DNA of 64,000 nt, taken from positions 1 to 64,000 of the forward strand of contig JANXWC010000173.1 in NCBI GenBank assembly GCA_025351355.1. Reading direction: 5' to 3'. A model generated the notes under the pieces. That model searched no databases. It was not told the DNA's origin and saw only the letters and a list, made by a program, of their open reading frames with translations. Shown here one piece after another: positions 52,467 through 63,117 of this stretch. The stretch is from Hyphomicrobiaceae bacterium (GTDB lineage Bacteria; Pseudomonadota; Alphaproteobacteria; Rhizobiales; Hyphomicrobiaceae). Both the position numbers and the translations under genes were made by a program. Position 1 is the stretch's first letter. The number at the start of each line of letters is the position of its first letter.

Positions 52467-53465
52467 TCAGCGACTTCGCGACGTCTGTGTGGTCTGGATC
52501 GAGCGCCTTCTCCCGGATAACCAGCGCGCGCTTATACAGTGCCTCCGCATCGCCATAGCGGCTTTGCGCGTTGTCGAGCCCCCCAAATTGCTCAACGACA
52601 CCGCAAGGTTCGGGTGGTCCGGACCGAGCGCCTTCTCCCAGATGGCTAAGGAGCGCACGTAGAGCGGTTCTGCATCGGCGAAGCGGCTCTGCGACCGGTA
52701 AAGCAGCGCCAAATTGTTCAACGGCGTGGCTACGTCAGGGTGGTCGGGGCCGAGGGCCTTCTCCAGGATAGTCAGGGAGCGCTTATACAATGGCTCCGCA
52801 TCGGCGTAACGGTCCTGCGTGTTGTAATGCGACGCGAGATTGCTCAGCAACGACGCCACGTCCGGGTGGTCGGGCCCGAGCGCCTTCTCCCGGATAGCCA
52901 GGGCGTGCTTGTACACCGCCTCGGCATCGGCGTTTCGGGTTTGCATGCGATAGAGCCTTGCCAGACTTTCCAGCGGTTGCACCAGGTTCGGGTGGTTGGG
53001 ACCGAGGGTCTTCTCCCAGATGGTCAAGGAGCGCTTGTAGTGCGGCTCCGCATCCGCGTAGCGGCCTTGTGTTTCAAAGAGGAACGCCAGAGCGCTTAGC
53101 GATGCAACCACGTCCGGATGGTCGGGGCCGAGGGCCTTTTCCCGTATAGCCAAGGCGCGCTTGAGCAGCACCTCCGCATCGCCATAGCGGCTTTGCATGC
53201 GGTACTGCACCGCTAGAAGTGTTGCCGACTTGGCCACATCAGGATGGTCAGGACCGTTCAGCCGCTCGGCAAGCGCCAGGCCGCGTTGCGCGATGGTAAA
53301 CGCGTCGGCGTATTGGCCGGCTTGATACAGCCGCGCCACTTCCTGGTTCAGCGTGTCTAGCTCATCCGCCCCTTGCGCGCGCGCCGGGCAGAGGGCCAGC
53401 AGCACGGCAAAGATCAGCGCCAGCGCGAAGCGAGGGAAAAGCATCAAAACATTTGCAGACAACAT
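52467..53465 (-). CDS. N-terminal fragment: exported kinesin-light-chain-type TPR protein (frameshifted gene)
   Basis: The 5' part of the split gene. A signal peptide covers about residues 1-31 ('LCPARAQG'). About six complete 42-residue TPRs follow, each with the pattern 'YADAEPLYKRSLTIxEKALG' then 'PDHPDVA'. After 'NLGG' the frame changes and about 30 unrelated residues are read to the stop at 52467. Restoring one G in the six-G tract 52579-52584 makes the next repeat read 'NLGGLDNAQSRYGDAEAL', exactly in register, so the break is a single-base loss or a sequencing error. Confidence 0.75.
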   Translation of the reverse strand: MLSANVLMLFPRFALALIFAVLLALCPARAQGADELDTLNQEVARLYQAGQYADAFTIAQRGLALAERLNGPDHPDVAKSATLLAVQYRMQSRYGDAEVLLKRALAIREKALGPDHPDVVASLSALAFLFETQGRYADAEPHYKRSLTIWEKTLGPNHPNLVQPLESLARLYRMQTRNADAEAVYKHALAIREKALGPDHPDVASLLSNLASHYNTQDRYADAEPLYKRSLTILEKALGPDHPDVATPLNNLALLYRSQSRFADAEPLYVRSLAIWEKALGPDHPNLAVSLSNLGGSTTRKAAMAMRRHCISARWLSGRRRSIQTTQTSRSR

Positions 53466-53739
53466 CAGCTGATTCCGGAAATGATCGGATCGGCCTCCAA
53501 ACTAGCCACAAACCGAGCCGGGTAGCAATCAAACGAGGTGGCCACGACGCAAAACACGCGCGGGGCCGCTGCACCACAACCCAGAAATGCTGGTAGTGGT
53601 TAAGTTTGAAAACCGGAATGAATTGTATGCACTTTCTTGCCTCTCCCCCCTCAAGTGGGAGGAAAAAACCTCGGAAGTTTTCAAACTGCACTGCCAACTG
53701 GAATGCATTATTGCCGCGTCACAAGTCCCGCGCCGCGCT

Positions 53740-54930
53740 ATGACACCATCACCCGCCCTCGCCGAGCAAAGCTTCCGCGCCATGCCAACAGCCTCGCCGC
53801 CTCTGCTCGTTCACGGAGCCTCCGCGCGTCCCGAACTCGTCGCCGCGTTGCGCGCGGCACTGGCCGAGGCCGTCCGCGCGATGACACCACTCGGCGCCTT
53901 ACCCGCCGATATCGTCGCCATGACCTGGAGCGCGCGCACACCCGCCGCCATCCACCCGAGCCGCGCCGTCGTCGATCTCGCCCAACGCGAAATTCTCGGC
54001 GGCGTCAGACCCGCCGTTACCATCCGCGCGGCAGACCACGCTGGCGTCCGCGTCGCGTTGCAGCTGCGCAGCCCCACGCCCCCCGATCCCACGCCCGTCT
54101 GGCGCGGGTTAAGCCGAGCGGCACTCGCACAGCAATACAGCCCGCGCGTCGGCGTGCCCGATATGGGCGCTGTGTTCGACGCGTGGCGCACCGACGGCGC
54201 TCAATTCCGCTCCGCGCATCTGATCGCCGAACTGCCTTACGGACCCAGCCACGCCGAAACGCTCGATCTCTATCTGCCCAACAACAGCAACGGCCCGCAC
54301 CCGCTGTGGATCTTCATCCACGGCGGCTACTGGCAGGCCATCGACAAGGCGCACAACGCCCATTTCGCGCAGGGCATGCTCAGCGCCGGCTATGCCGTGG
54401 CCATGCTCAATTATGCGCTGGCGCCGCCGGCAAACCTCGCCGATATCGTCGCCCAGACCCAACGCGCGCTGCAATTTTTCGCGCGCGAGGCAACCGCACT
54501 TGGCTGTGATCCCACAGAGCTGCATCTCAGCGGCCACTCCGCCGGCGGGCATCTCGCCGCCCTGATGGCCTGCCTGCCCGAGGGACAGCTGATCCGTTCG
54601 TGCCTGCCGCTGTCCGGGCTGTTCGATCTGGCGCCACTGGCCAATTTGCCCATGGGCCGCCTGCTGGGCTTCGACACCGGCACCGCCATCGCCAACCTCA
54701 GCCCGCAGCATCTCCGGCCGCTTCCCCATATCCACGTCGGCCTCGCCGTCGGCGGCCTCGAAAGCGCAGAATTTCACCGCCAATCCACCGACCTCGCCGC
54801 CGCCTGGGGTCAGGCGCCCTGCCGCATCATCGCCGGGAAAAACCATTTTGACCTGCTCGACGGCCTCAACGGCGGCGAACTGCTCGACTTCGCCCGCCAC
54901 GTCGCAACGATAGGCGCATCCCCGGGCTGA
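53740..54930 (+). CDS. RidA-like domain fused to an arylformamidase-like alpha/beta hydrolase
   Basis: A 396-residue protein. Residues about 15-115 resemble a RidA/YjgF domain ('PELVAALRAALAEAV', 'ALPADIVAMTWSARTPAAI'). Residues about 140-396 are an alpha/beta hydrolase close to kynurenine formamidases: oxyanion motif 'IHGGYWQAIDK', nucleophile serine in 'LSGHSAGGHLAALM' and catalytic histidine probably in 'NHFDLLDGL'. The combination suggests hydrolysis of an N-formyl or enamine/imine-type intermediate (inference). ATG 53740 is chosen; ATG 53782 would also keep both domains. Divergent from the TPR gene across 274 bp with no recognisable feature. Confidence 0.75.
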   Translation: MTPSPALAEQSFRAMPTASPPLLVHGASARPELVAALRAALAEAVRAMTPLGALPADIVAMTWSARTPAAIHPSRAVVDLAQREILGGVRPAVTIRAADHAGVRVALQLRSPTPPDPTPVWRGLSRAALAQQYSPRVGVPDMGAVFDAWRTDGAQFRSAHLIAELPYGPSHAETLDLYLPNNSNGPHPLWIFIHGGYWQAIDKAHNAHFAQGMLSAGYAVAMLNYALAPPANLADIVAQTQRALQFFAREATALGCDPTELHLSGHSAGGHLAALMACLPEGQLIRSCLPLSGLFDLAPLANLPMGRLLGFDTGTAIANLSPQHLRPLPHIHVGLAVGGLESAEFHRQSTDLAAAWGQAPCRIIAGKNHFDLLDGLNGGELLDFARHVATIGASPG

Positions 54931-55050
54931 ACGATCAAACCTGGGGGACGTGAATACAAATTGTTCGATTTGCCAACGATGTGGTTGCCCTGCAGGCACA
55001 TCTGCTCGTAAAACAGGCATCAAGTGCATGCACAGGCCCAGGATCGCCCA

Positions 55051-56997
<1,947 letters not shown>

Positions 56998-57039
56998 CGA
57001 TCGCCGAGCGAATAGGGCTATCGTCCTATGACCCATTCG

Positions 57040-57134
57040 GGAGCACGGCTCCCGAACCCTCAGTCCTTTTAAAAACAAAAAATAGGCGTTTGGGGAAGTC
57101 ATTCCCCGGGCGGGCTCGAAGGGCGGCAGCCCTT
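57040..57134 (+). repeat. Double-hairpin repeat, copy 2 of 2, with preceding hairpin
   Basis: A hairpin gggagcacggctccc lies at 57040-57054, then ggggaagtcattcccc (57092-57107) and aagggcggcagccctt (57119-57134), the last two separated by 11 bp. The pair matches the unit at 16712-16757 in layout, with compensatory changes in the stems. Located between acs and the EamA gene. Confidence 0.75.
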
Positions 57135-57191
57135 CTCGCGGCACGCAACGTTTCGGCGTGCGCAGCATGCGGACGCCGACTACACTAACCC

Positions 57192-58076
57192 ATGTCCACC
57201 AGAGACCTTCTGCTCGCGCTCGTGATCGTGTTGATGTGGGGCGTCAACTTCATTGCCATGAAGCACGCCGTCACCGAGGTGCCGCCATTTCTGCTGACGG
57301 CCTTGCGTTTTGGACTCGCTACCGTCCCGGCTATTTTCTTCATCCCACGCCCGGCAGTGACGTGGCGTCTCCTCGCCGCCTATGGGGCTGCCTTCGGCAT
57401 CGTCAAGTTCGGGTTGCTGTTCACAGCCTTCAGGCTCGGTAGTCCGTCGGGTCTGACTTCTGTCCTGCTGCAGACGCAGGCCTTCTTCACCGTCGCATTT
57501 GCAGCCGTCGTGCTCGACGAAATCGTCACCACCAGCCAACGCCGCGGCCTCGTCATTGCAGCCTTGGGCGTCGCTGTAATCGCCGCCGGCGCGACGCGCG
57601 ATGCAGCTGGAGGTGTCACACTGTTGCCGGTGTTGCTGGTGATCGCTGCGGCCTCCGCGTGGGGCTTGGCCAACCTCGCGCTCAAATCGGCTGGCAAGGT
57701 CAACATGCTCGGCTTCACCGTGTGGAGCAGTGCGGTAGCGCCGTTGCCAATGCTGGCGCTGTCCTGGGTCTTTGAAGGGCCGGCTGCCTGGAGCCAAAGC
57801 TGGCAGCAACTGACCTGGACCGGCGTCGCAACCGTCCTCTATCTGGCTTGGCCGATCAGTCTTTTCACTGGTTGGGCGTGGGCCAACCTGCTGTCGCGTT
57901 ATCCCGCAGCCACGCTGGCGCCGATGGCATTGCTCGTGCCCATCGTCGCCATGTCCGCTGGCGCGCTCGCCTATGGCGAACGTCTGACAGTCATGGGCGT
58001 GTCAGGCAGTCTGCTGGTGCTGCTCGGACTTGGCATAGGCGTTTTCCGACCGGCTGCCACGCGAAACGCGGCCTGA
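57192..58076 (+). CDS. EamA/DMT-family transporter (YdcZ/RhaT-like)
   Basis: A 294-residue membrane protein with about ten helices and two EamA repeats. 'VLMWGVNFIAMKHAVTEVP' opens the first; 'LDEIVTTSQRRGLVIA' and 'YGERLTVMGVSGSLLVLL' end the repeats. Predicted inner-membrane efflux protein, possibly for amino acids or metabolites. ATG 57192 begins the first helix. No functional partner nearby; sequence unrelated to the other EamA protein at 26696 beyond the family pattern. Confidence 0.88.
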   Translation: MSTRDLLLALVIVLMWGVNFIAMKHAVTEVPPFLLTALRFGLATVPAIFFIPRPAVTWRLLAAYGAAFGIVKFGLLFTAFRLGSPSGLTSVLLQTQAFFTVAFAAVVLDEIVTTSQRRGLVIAALGVAVIAAGATRDAAGGVTLLPVLLVIAAASAWGLANLALKSAGKVNMLGFTVWSSAVAPLPMLALSWVFEGPAAWSQSWQQLTWTGVATVLYLAWPISLFTGWAWANLLSRYPAATLAPMALLVPIVAMSAGALAYGERLTVMGVSGSLLVLLGLGIGVFRPAATRNAA

Positions 58077-58099
58077 TTTCGCACCGATCCGCGTCCCGC

Positions 58100-59194
58100 T
58101 TATACCGCCGAGCCGTCCGATGCGATGCCCGTGCTGGTCGCCAGGAAAACGGCCATCGCCGCCTTGGTCGCTGCAACATCGTGAACGCGCACGATCTGCG
58201 CCCCCTGCGCGACCGCCGCCAGCGCCGCGCCCACCGAGCCATGCACGCGATCGACCGCCACCCCGACACCCGTCAACGTGCCGATGAACTTTTTTCGCGA
58301 CGCCCCCAACAGGACCGGCACGCCCAATCCGTGCAGTAGCGACAATCCGCTCATGATTGCAATATTGTGCTGCAACGTCTTGCCAAATCCGATACCCGGA
58401 TCAACCAGCAGATGCTCGCGCGGAATCCCCGCCCGCACCGCCGCTTCGATGCGCGCCTCGAGAAAATCGAAAACATCGAGCACGACATCCTCGTAGTGCG
58501 GATTATCCTGCATCGTGCGCGGATCACCCTGCGCATGCATCAGCACAACAGGCACACCGAGATCGGCGGCTGTCTCCAGCGACAGAGGATCGTGCATCAG
58601 CGCCGACACGTCGTTGATGATATCGGCGCCGGCCGACACCGCCTCGCGCATGACGGCCGACTTGCGCGTATCGATGGAGATGCGCACGTCCGTCTTTGCG
58701 CGCAGACCGACGATGACAGGTACGATGCGGCGGATCTCCTCCGCTTCGCTCACCACTTCCGCACCCGGCCGCGTCGATTCCCCGCCCACATCGAGAATAT
58801 CCGCACCCTCTGCCACCAGCTCCTGGCCATGCGCAACAGCGCCCGCGGCATCGGCATGTTGGCCGCCATCGGAAAAACTGTCGGGTGTTACGTTGATGAT
58901 CCCCATGATGCGCGGCTGGTCGAGCGACAGGCCGGCGAGGCGATGTCGCGGCGCGCGAAGTGCTTCAAACATATCCGACGCGTTGAGCGTACGGCGCCCC
59001 CAATCACGCTCGAAAAATTCGCCGAGCCCGGCAATGAAGCGATCGGTGCGTGCGCCGTTCCGCTCTATGACTTCGAGCGCGGAGAAATCCAGCCAGCCGC
59101 CGGCGAGGGGCAAGCCGCCCCACACTTCCTTGGCCCGCTCATGCAGCGCTGCTGGAAACAAGCCCAACGGCCTCAGATAAATTTCTCGCAGCAC
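58100..59194 (-). CDS. folP: Dihydropteroate synthase with N-terminal extension
   Basis: A 364-residue enzyme joining p-aminobenzoate and the pterin diphosphate in folate synthesis. The core has 'MGIINVTPDSFSDGGQHAD' near 96, 'DVGGESTRPGAEVV' near 137 and the phosphate segment 'GASRKKFIGTLTGV' near 298. The roughly 90 extra N-terminal residues are typical of many alphaproteobacterial FolP proteins and of unknown role. Starts 7 bp after the beta-propeller gene, so they share a transcript. Confidence 0.94.
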   Translation of the reverse strand: MLREIYLRPLGLFPAALHERAKEVWGGLPLAGGWLDFSALEVIERNGARTDRFIAGLGEFFERDWGRRTLNASDMFEALRAPRHRLAGLSLDQPRIMGIINVTPDSFSDGGQHADAAGAVAHGQELVAEGADILDVGGESTRPGAEVVSEAEEIRRIVPVIVGLRAKTDVRISIDTRKSAVMREAVSAGADIINDVSALMHDPLSLETAADLGVPVVLMHAQGDPRTMQDNPHYEDVVLDVFDFLEARIEAAVRAGIPREHLLVDPGIGFGKTLQHNIAIMSGLSLLHGLGVPVLLGASRKKFIGTLTGVGVAVDRVHGSVGAALAAVAQGAQIVRVHDVAATKAAMAVFLATSTGIASDGSAV

Positions 59195-59201
59195 GGCAGA
59201 C

Positions 59202-60419
59202 CTACTGCGCCACGCGCATGCCGGCGGGACCGCCGGGCATCTTGATCGTACTGCCTGCGGTCAACGCGCCGGTGCTGCCGCTGCCCACCTTGAGCACGTG
59301 GATCTGCTCTTCGACCATGCATTGCGCCAGCAGTGTCTTGCCGTTGGCGCTCCAGGCGAGCCCCTGACACCACTTGCCGACCGGCACTTCGCCGACCTGC
59401 GTCATCTGCTTGCCGGCGATGCGATAGAGCTTCACCATGCCGTTGTCGTGATAGAACGGCGATGTCTTGGCCAGGTTCGTGCCATTGACGAGACCCACCG
59501 CCACCATGCGACCGTCCGGCGACAGCGCGATACCCTCCGGCGTCTGACCGACCGTGATCGTAGTGACCACGCGCGGCGGTTGCACCTTCAGGTCGATCAT
59601 GCTGATGGTATCGGCATCGCCACTGCTGCGGCCGATGTTGGCAACCACAGCGAACTCACCATTTTTCGCGACATCGAGACCGTAGGGCCTGAGGCCCGCG
59701 CTGATCTCACGTTTAGTCACCGTTACTTTGGCGCCGTCGACGTCGAGCACCACGATCCGGTTCGCGCTTTCGCCGTCGAGCGACACCAGCGCCGACTTGC
59801 CGTCCGGCAGGAAAGACACCGCGCTCGGCCCGGCCTTATCGTTACCCAGGTCGACCTTGCCGGCGACGGCGACCTTGTTGCCATCGATCGTCAGCACGGA
59901 GATCGTACCCTCGCCGCGATTGGCCACCAGCGCCAAGGTCCCGGCCTTATTGAACGACACCCCGGCCGCGCCCTTGCCGACCGTCAACGTGGCCAGCACT
60001 TTCGGTTGTGCTTCGGCAGGTGCACGACGCACCGCATCGAGCAGGCGCTTGGAGACCGTCACCTTCAACGGCGTCAGGTCGATCACCGTCAGCTTGTCGT
60101 CCCAGATCAGTTTCGTCGCATCGGCGGGATCGATCTTCTGTGCGGCGGTGACCAGCGCGATATCTTCCTTCGGCGACACCGCCACCGACATTGGCGGACC
60201 CACCACGCTGGTCGGCGCCTCGATGGTCGCGACGATTTTGGGTGGTGTTTGCTTGAGATCGATGAACGACACCGTGTCCTTGCCGTCCTTGACGGCCTGC
60301 ACGACGCCGTCGACCATCTTGACCTTGCCGTCGTTGGCCGACACGGCGATCTCAGCAGCTGCTACCGTACACGTCACCGCCAGCACTGCTGCCGCGTTGG
60401 CCACTGTTTTAAGACGCAT
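59202..60419 (-). CDS. Exported YVTN-type beta-propeller protein
   Basis: A 405-residue exported protein: signal peptide residues 1-22 ('TVAAAE'), then seven or so beta-propeller blades with 'VTVGQTPEGIALSPDGRMVA' and 'LPDGKSALVSLDGESANRIV' as the repeated YVTN/lactonase-like unit. ATG 60419 has AGGAG 8 bases upstream and is followed directly by the signal peptide; the frame is open further upstream. Upstream of folP with a 7-bp gap. Lactonase activity is possible but the catalytic residues cannot be assigned. Confidence 0.87.
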   Translation of the reverse strand: MRLKTVANAAAVLAVTCTVAAAEIAVSANDGKVKMVDGVVQAVKDGKDTVSFIDLKQTPPKIVATIEAPTSVVGPPMSVAVSPKEDIALVTAAQKIDPADATKLIWDDKLTVIDLTPLKVTVSKRLLDAVRRAPAEAQPKVLATLTVGKGAAGVSFNKAGTLALVANRGEGTISVLTIDGNKVAVAGKVDLGNDKAGPSAVSFLPDGKSALVSLDGESANRIVVLDVDGAKVTVTKREISAGLRPYGLDVAKNGEFAVVANIGRSSGDADTISMIDLKVQPPRVVTTITVGQTPEGIALSPDGRMVAVGLVNGTNLAKTSPFYHDNGMVKLYRIAGKQMTQVGEVPVGKWCQGLAWSANGKTLLAQCMVEEQIHVLKVGSGSTGALTAGSTIKMPGGPAGMRVAQ

Positions 60420-60607
60420 CGACGTGTCTCCTGATTTGTCCCTCGGGGCGCAGCCCCACCAGTGCCTTCTTGCGCACTCCCGGTCCCGCATGCAAGCCTG
60501 CAGTACGTATTATATAGCTGCACGCGCGGCGAACTATGGTCGCTTTGTGTACAATCAGTCGCCTGCCTGCGCGTCGACTTCGCTATCCCTTCGATTGGAT
60601 CGGTTCC

Positions 60608-61630
60608 ATGCCATCGCCCATGCCGACCCGCATTCTCGGCGCCAGCGGCGCGCGCGTCTCCCGGATTTGTCTGGGCACCATGATGTTCGGCGACCAGACC
60701 GACGAGGCCACCGCCCGCCGCATCGTCGATCATGCCTTCGAGCACGGCGTCAATTTCATCGACACCGCCGACCAGTACGCCAAGGGTCGCTCCGAGGAGA
60801 TCACTGGCCGCGCCATCAAGGCCAACCGCGACCGCTGGTTCCTCGCCACCAAATGCGGCAATCCTTCCGATAGCGGCGCCAACGATCGCGGCCAGTCCCG
60901 CAGCCATGTGATACGCGCTGTCGAAACCAGCCTGAGACGTCTTGGCACCGACACCATCGATCTGTTCTATGTGCATTTTTACGATAGCGAAACGCGATGG
61001 GAAAATGTCGTGGAAACCTATGGCGCGCTGATCCGCCAGGGCAAGATCCGTGAATGGGGCATCTCCAATGTGCGCGCCTGGCATATCCCGCACATCTGCC
61101 ACATCGCCGATCGTCTCGGCGTGGCGCGGCCCGTGGCGCTGCAGCCCTATTACAATCTTTTGAACCGCCAGCCGGAGGTCGAACTGCTGCCCGCCGCCCG
61201 AGAATTCGGCCTCGGCGTCGTTCCCTATTCGCCCATTGCCCGCGGTGTTCTCTCCGGCAAATACAGGCTCAACGTCACGCCTGCCGCCGGCACCCGGGCC
61301 GCGCGCGCCGACCGCCGCATGATGGAAACCGAATGGCGTCCCGAAAGTCTCGAGATCGCCGAAAAACTCAAGGCCCACGCCGAGCAGCGCGCAGCCACCT
61401 TGGTGCATTGGGCGGTCGCCTGGGTCTTGAACAACAGCGCGATCACCAGCTGCATCGCCGGCCCGCGCACCTTCGAACAATGGACCGACTACCTCGCCGC
61501 ACTTGATTACACCTGGACGTCCGAAGACGAAGCACTCGCCAATTCACTCGTGCCGGCCGGACACGCCTCCACGCCCGGCTTCAACGATCCAAAATATCCC
61601 GTCGAAGGCCGCTATCCGCGTATCGGTTGA
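60608..61630 (+). CDS. Aldo/keto reductase
   Basis: A 340-residue AKR of the YghZ/Gfo-like bacterial branch. The catalytic tetrad is visible: Asp and Tyr in 'FIDTADQYAKGRSEE', Lys in 'RWFLATKCG' and His in 'DLFYVHFYDSE'. NADPH-site segments include 'VPYSPIARGVLSGKY'. ATG 60608 is taken as the start because it directly precedes 'PTRILGASGARVSRICLG'. Cytoplasmic carbonyl reductase of unknown substrate. Divergent from the beta-propeller gene and followed after 90 bp by a flavin monooxygenase on the same strand. Confidence 0.88.
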   Translation: MPSPMPTRILGASGARVSRICLGTMMFGDQTDEATARRIVDHAFEHGVNFIDTADQYAKGRSEEITGRAIKANRDRWFLATKCGNPSDSGANDRGQSRSHVIRAVETSLRRLGTDTIDLFYVHFYDSETRWENVVETYGALIRQGKIREWGISNVRAWHIPHICHIADRLGVARPVALQPYYNLLNRQPEVELLPAAREFGLGVVPYSPIARGVLSGKYRLNVTPAAGTRAARADRRMMETEWRPESLEIAEKLKAHAEQRAATLVHWAVAWVLNNSAITSCIAGPRTFEQWTDYLAALDYTWTSEDEALANSLVPAGHASTPGFNDPKYPVEGRYPRIG

Positions 61631-61720
61631 GCCACGCCAGCTCATTGCCGACGTTGACATTCCCCAATCCCGCTCCGAAAATTATCCTCACGTCCGCACG
61701 CAGGCACTGAAAGCCGACAG

Positions 61721-63106
61721 ATGCAGAAAACAGTCGCAATCATTGGTGCGGGCGCCGCCGGCATCTGCGCCGCAAAGCATATGCTCGAAGCCGGCTACGA
61801 CGTCGTTGTCTACGAGATCGGCTCGCACATCGGCGGCATGTGGGTCTACAACAACGACAACAACCTATCGTCGGCCTACAAGACCCTGCACATCAACACC
61901 GCGCGCGACCTCACCGCCTTCAAGGACTTTCCGTTCGACCCCAACGTGCAGCCGTTTCCCGATCATCGCGACATGGCGACTTATCTTAAAGCCTATGCCG
62001 ACCACTTCGCCATTACGCGCCACGTCCGCTTCAACACCCGCGTCACCGCAGTCGCGGCAGCCGACGACTATTCCGCTGCCCGGCCGCGCTGGCGCATCAC
62101 CACCGACAGCGGCCACGGTGATGATTTTGACGCGGTCATCGTCGCCAGCGGCCACCTGAGCAAACCCGATGAAGTCGCCGACCTGCGCGACGGCTTCAGA
62201 GGCCGCTATTTGCACAGCCACTACTATAAGGACCCGGCGGCGTTCGGCGGCCAGCGCATCTGCATCGTCGGCGTCGGCAACAGTTCCTGCGACATTGCCA
62301 GCGATCTCTGCACGACTGCCGACCGCGTCGTCCTGGTCGGGCGCTCGACACCGCTCATCATTCCCAAATTGATTTTCGGCCGCCCTTTCTGGGAAATCGT
62401 CAAGCCGTTCTACAAACCGTGGATACCCGCCGCCGTGCGCGTGCGTGCGGTCAAGTTCTTCACCTGGATCGTGCACGGCAGCATGGCCGACCTCGGCTTC
62501 GCGCCGTCGACGAAGAAAGTGCACGCCACCTCCAATGCCAACATCGTCAATCACATCAGGTATCGCCGCGTCATCGGCAAACCAGGCATTGCCGCGGTCG
62601 ATGGCACCAGCATCACCTTCACCGACGGAACGACAGAAGCCTTCGACACGCTGATCGCCGCGACCGGCTACCGGCTTGACCTGCCCTTCATCGCGCCGGA
62701 AATCGTCGCCACCCATAACAACAGCCTCGATCTCTACATGCGGATCGTGCCTCCGGACTGGCGCGGCCTTTATTTTCTCGGCTTTTTCAATTCCGACTCC
62801 GCTCTCAATTGGATCGTCGAGGGGCAGATCCGCTGGTTGCGCGAAATCGAACTCCGGCGGGCGACGCTTCCCGACAAAAAGCTGATGCTGGACGAAATCG
62901 CTGCCCGCAAGGATTGGGTCCGGCGCTATTTCAAAAACACGCCGCGACACGGCATCGAGGTGGAACACATGACGTATTTTCGCGAGCTTCGCAAAACCCT
63001 GCAGGAAGCGCAGGCGCGGGCTGGCATACCGGTGCACGATGTCGGCATCGGCGCTGAGCGCGTGACGCCGTTCATCCCTGCACCGCTCGCCCAGGCAGCC
63101 GAATAA
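61721..63106 (+). CDS. Flavin-containing monooxygenase (FMO/BVMO-like)
   Basis: A 461-residue two-dinucleotide-domain flavoprotein. FAD motif 'IIGAGAAGICAAKHMLEAG' at 6-24, NADPH motif 'IVGVGNSSCDIASDLC' near 185, and between them the FMO fingerprint FxGxxxHxxxY in 'FRGRYLHSHYY'. 'ATGYRLDLPF' is the second family motif. It would oxygenate a soft nucleophile (S or N) or carry out a Baeyer-Villiger step. Follows an aldo/keto reductase on the same strand, possibly in the same transcript. Confidence 0.87.
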   Translation: MQKTVAIIGAGAAGICAAKHMLEAGYDVVVYEIGSHIGGMWVYNNDNNLSSAYKTLHINTARDLTAFKDFPFDPNVQPFPDHRDMATYLKAYADHFAITRHVRFNTRVTAVAAADDYSAARPRWRITTDSGHGDDFDAVIVASGHLSKPDEVADLRDGFRGRYLHSHYYKDPAAFGGQRICIVGVGNSSCDIASDLCTTADRVVLVGRSTPLIIPKLIFGRPFWEIVKPFYKPWIPAAVRVRAVKFFTWIVHGSMADLGFAPSTKKVHATSNANIVNHIRYRRVIGKPGIAAVDGTSITFTDGTTEAFDTLIAATGYRLDLPFIAPEIVATHNNSLDLYMRIVPPDWRGLYFLGFFNSDSALNWIVEGQIRWLREIELRRATLPDKKLMLDEIAARKDWVRRYFKNTPRHGIEVEHMTYFRELRKTLQEAQARAGIPVHDVGIGAERVTPFIPAPLAQAAE

Positions 63107-63117
63107 AGCACTTCAAG

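Noticed and set aside
61865-63037. A 390-codon minus-strand open frame
   Set aside because: Lies antisense inside the flavin monooxygenase, whose two dinucleotide motifs are on the plus strand.
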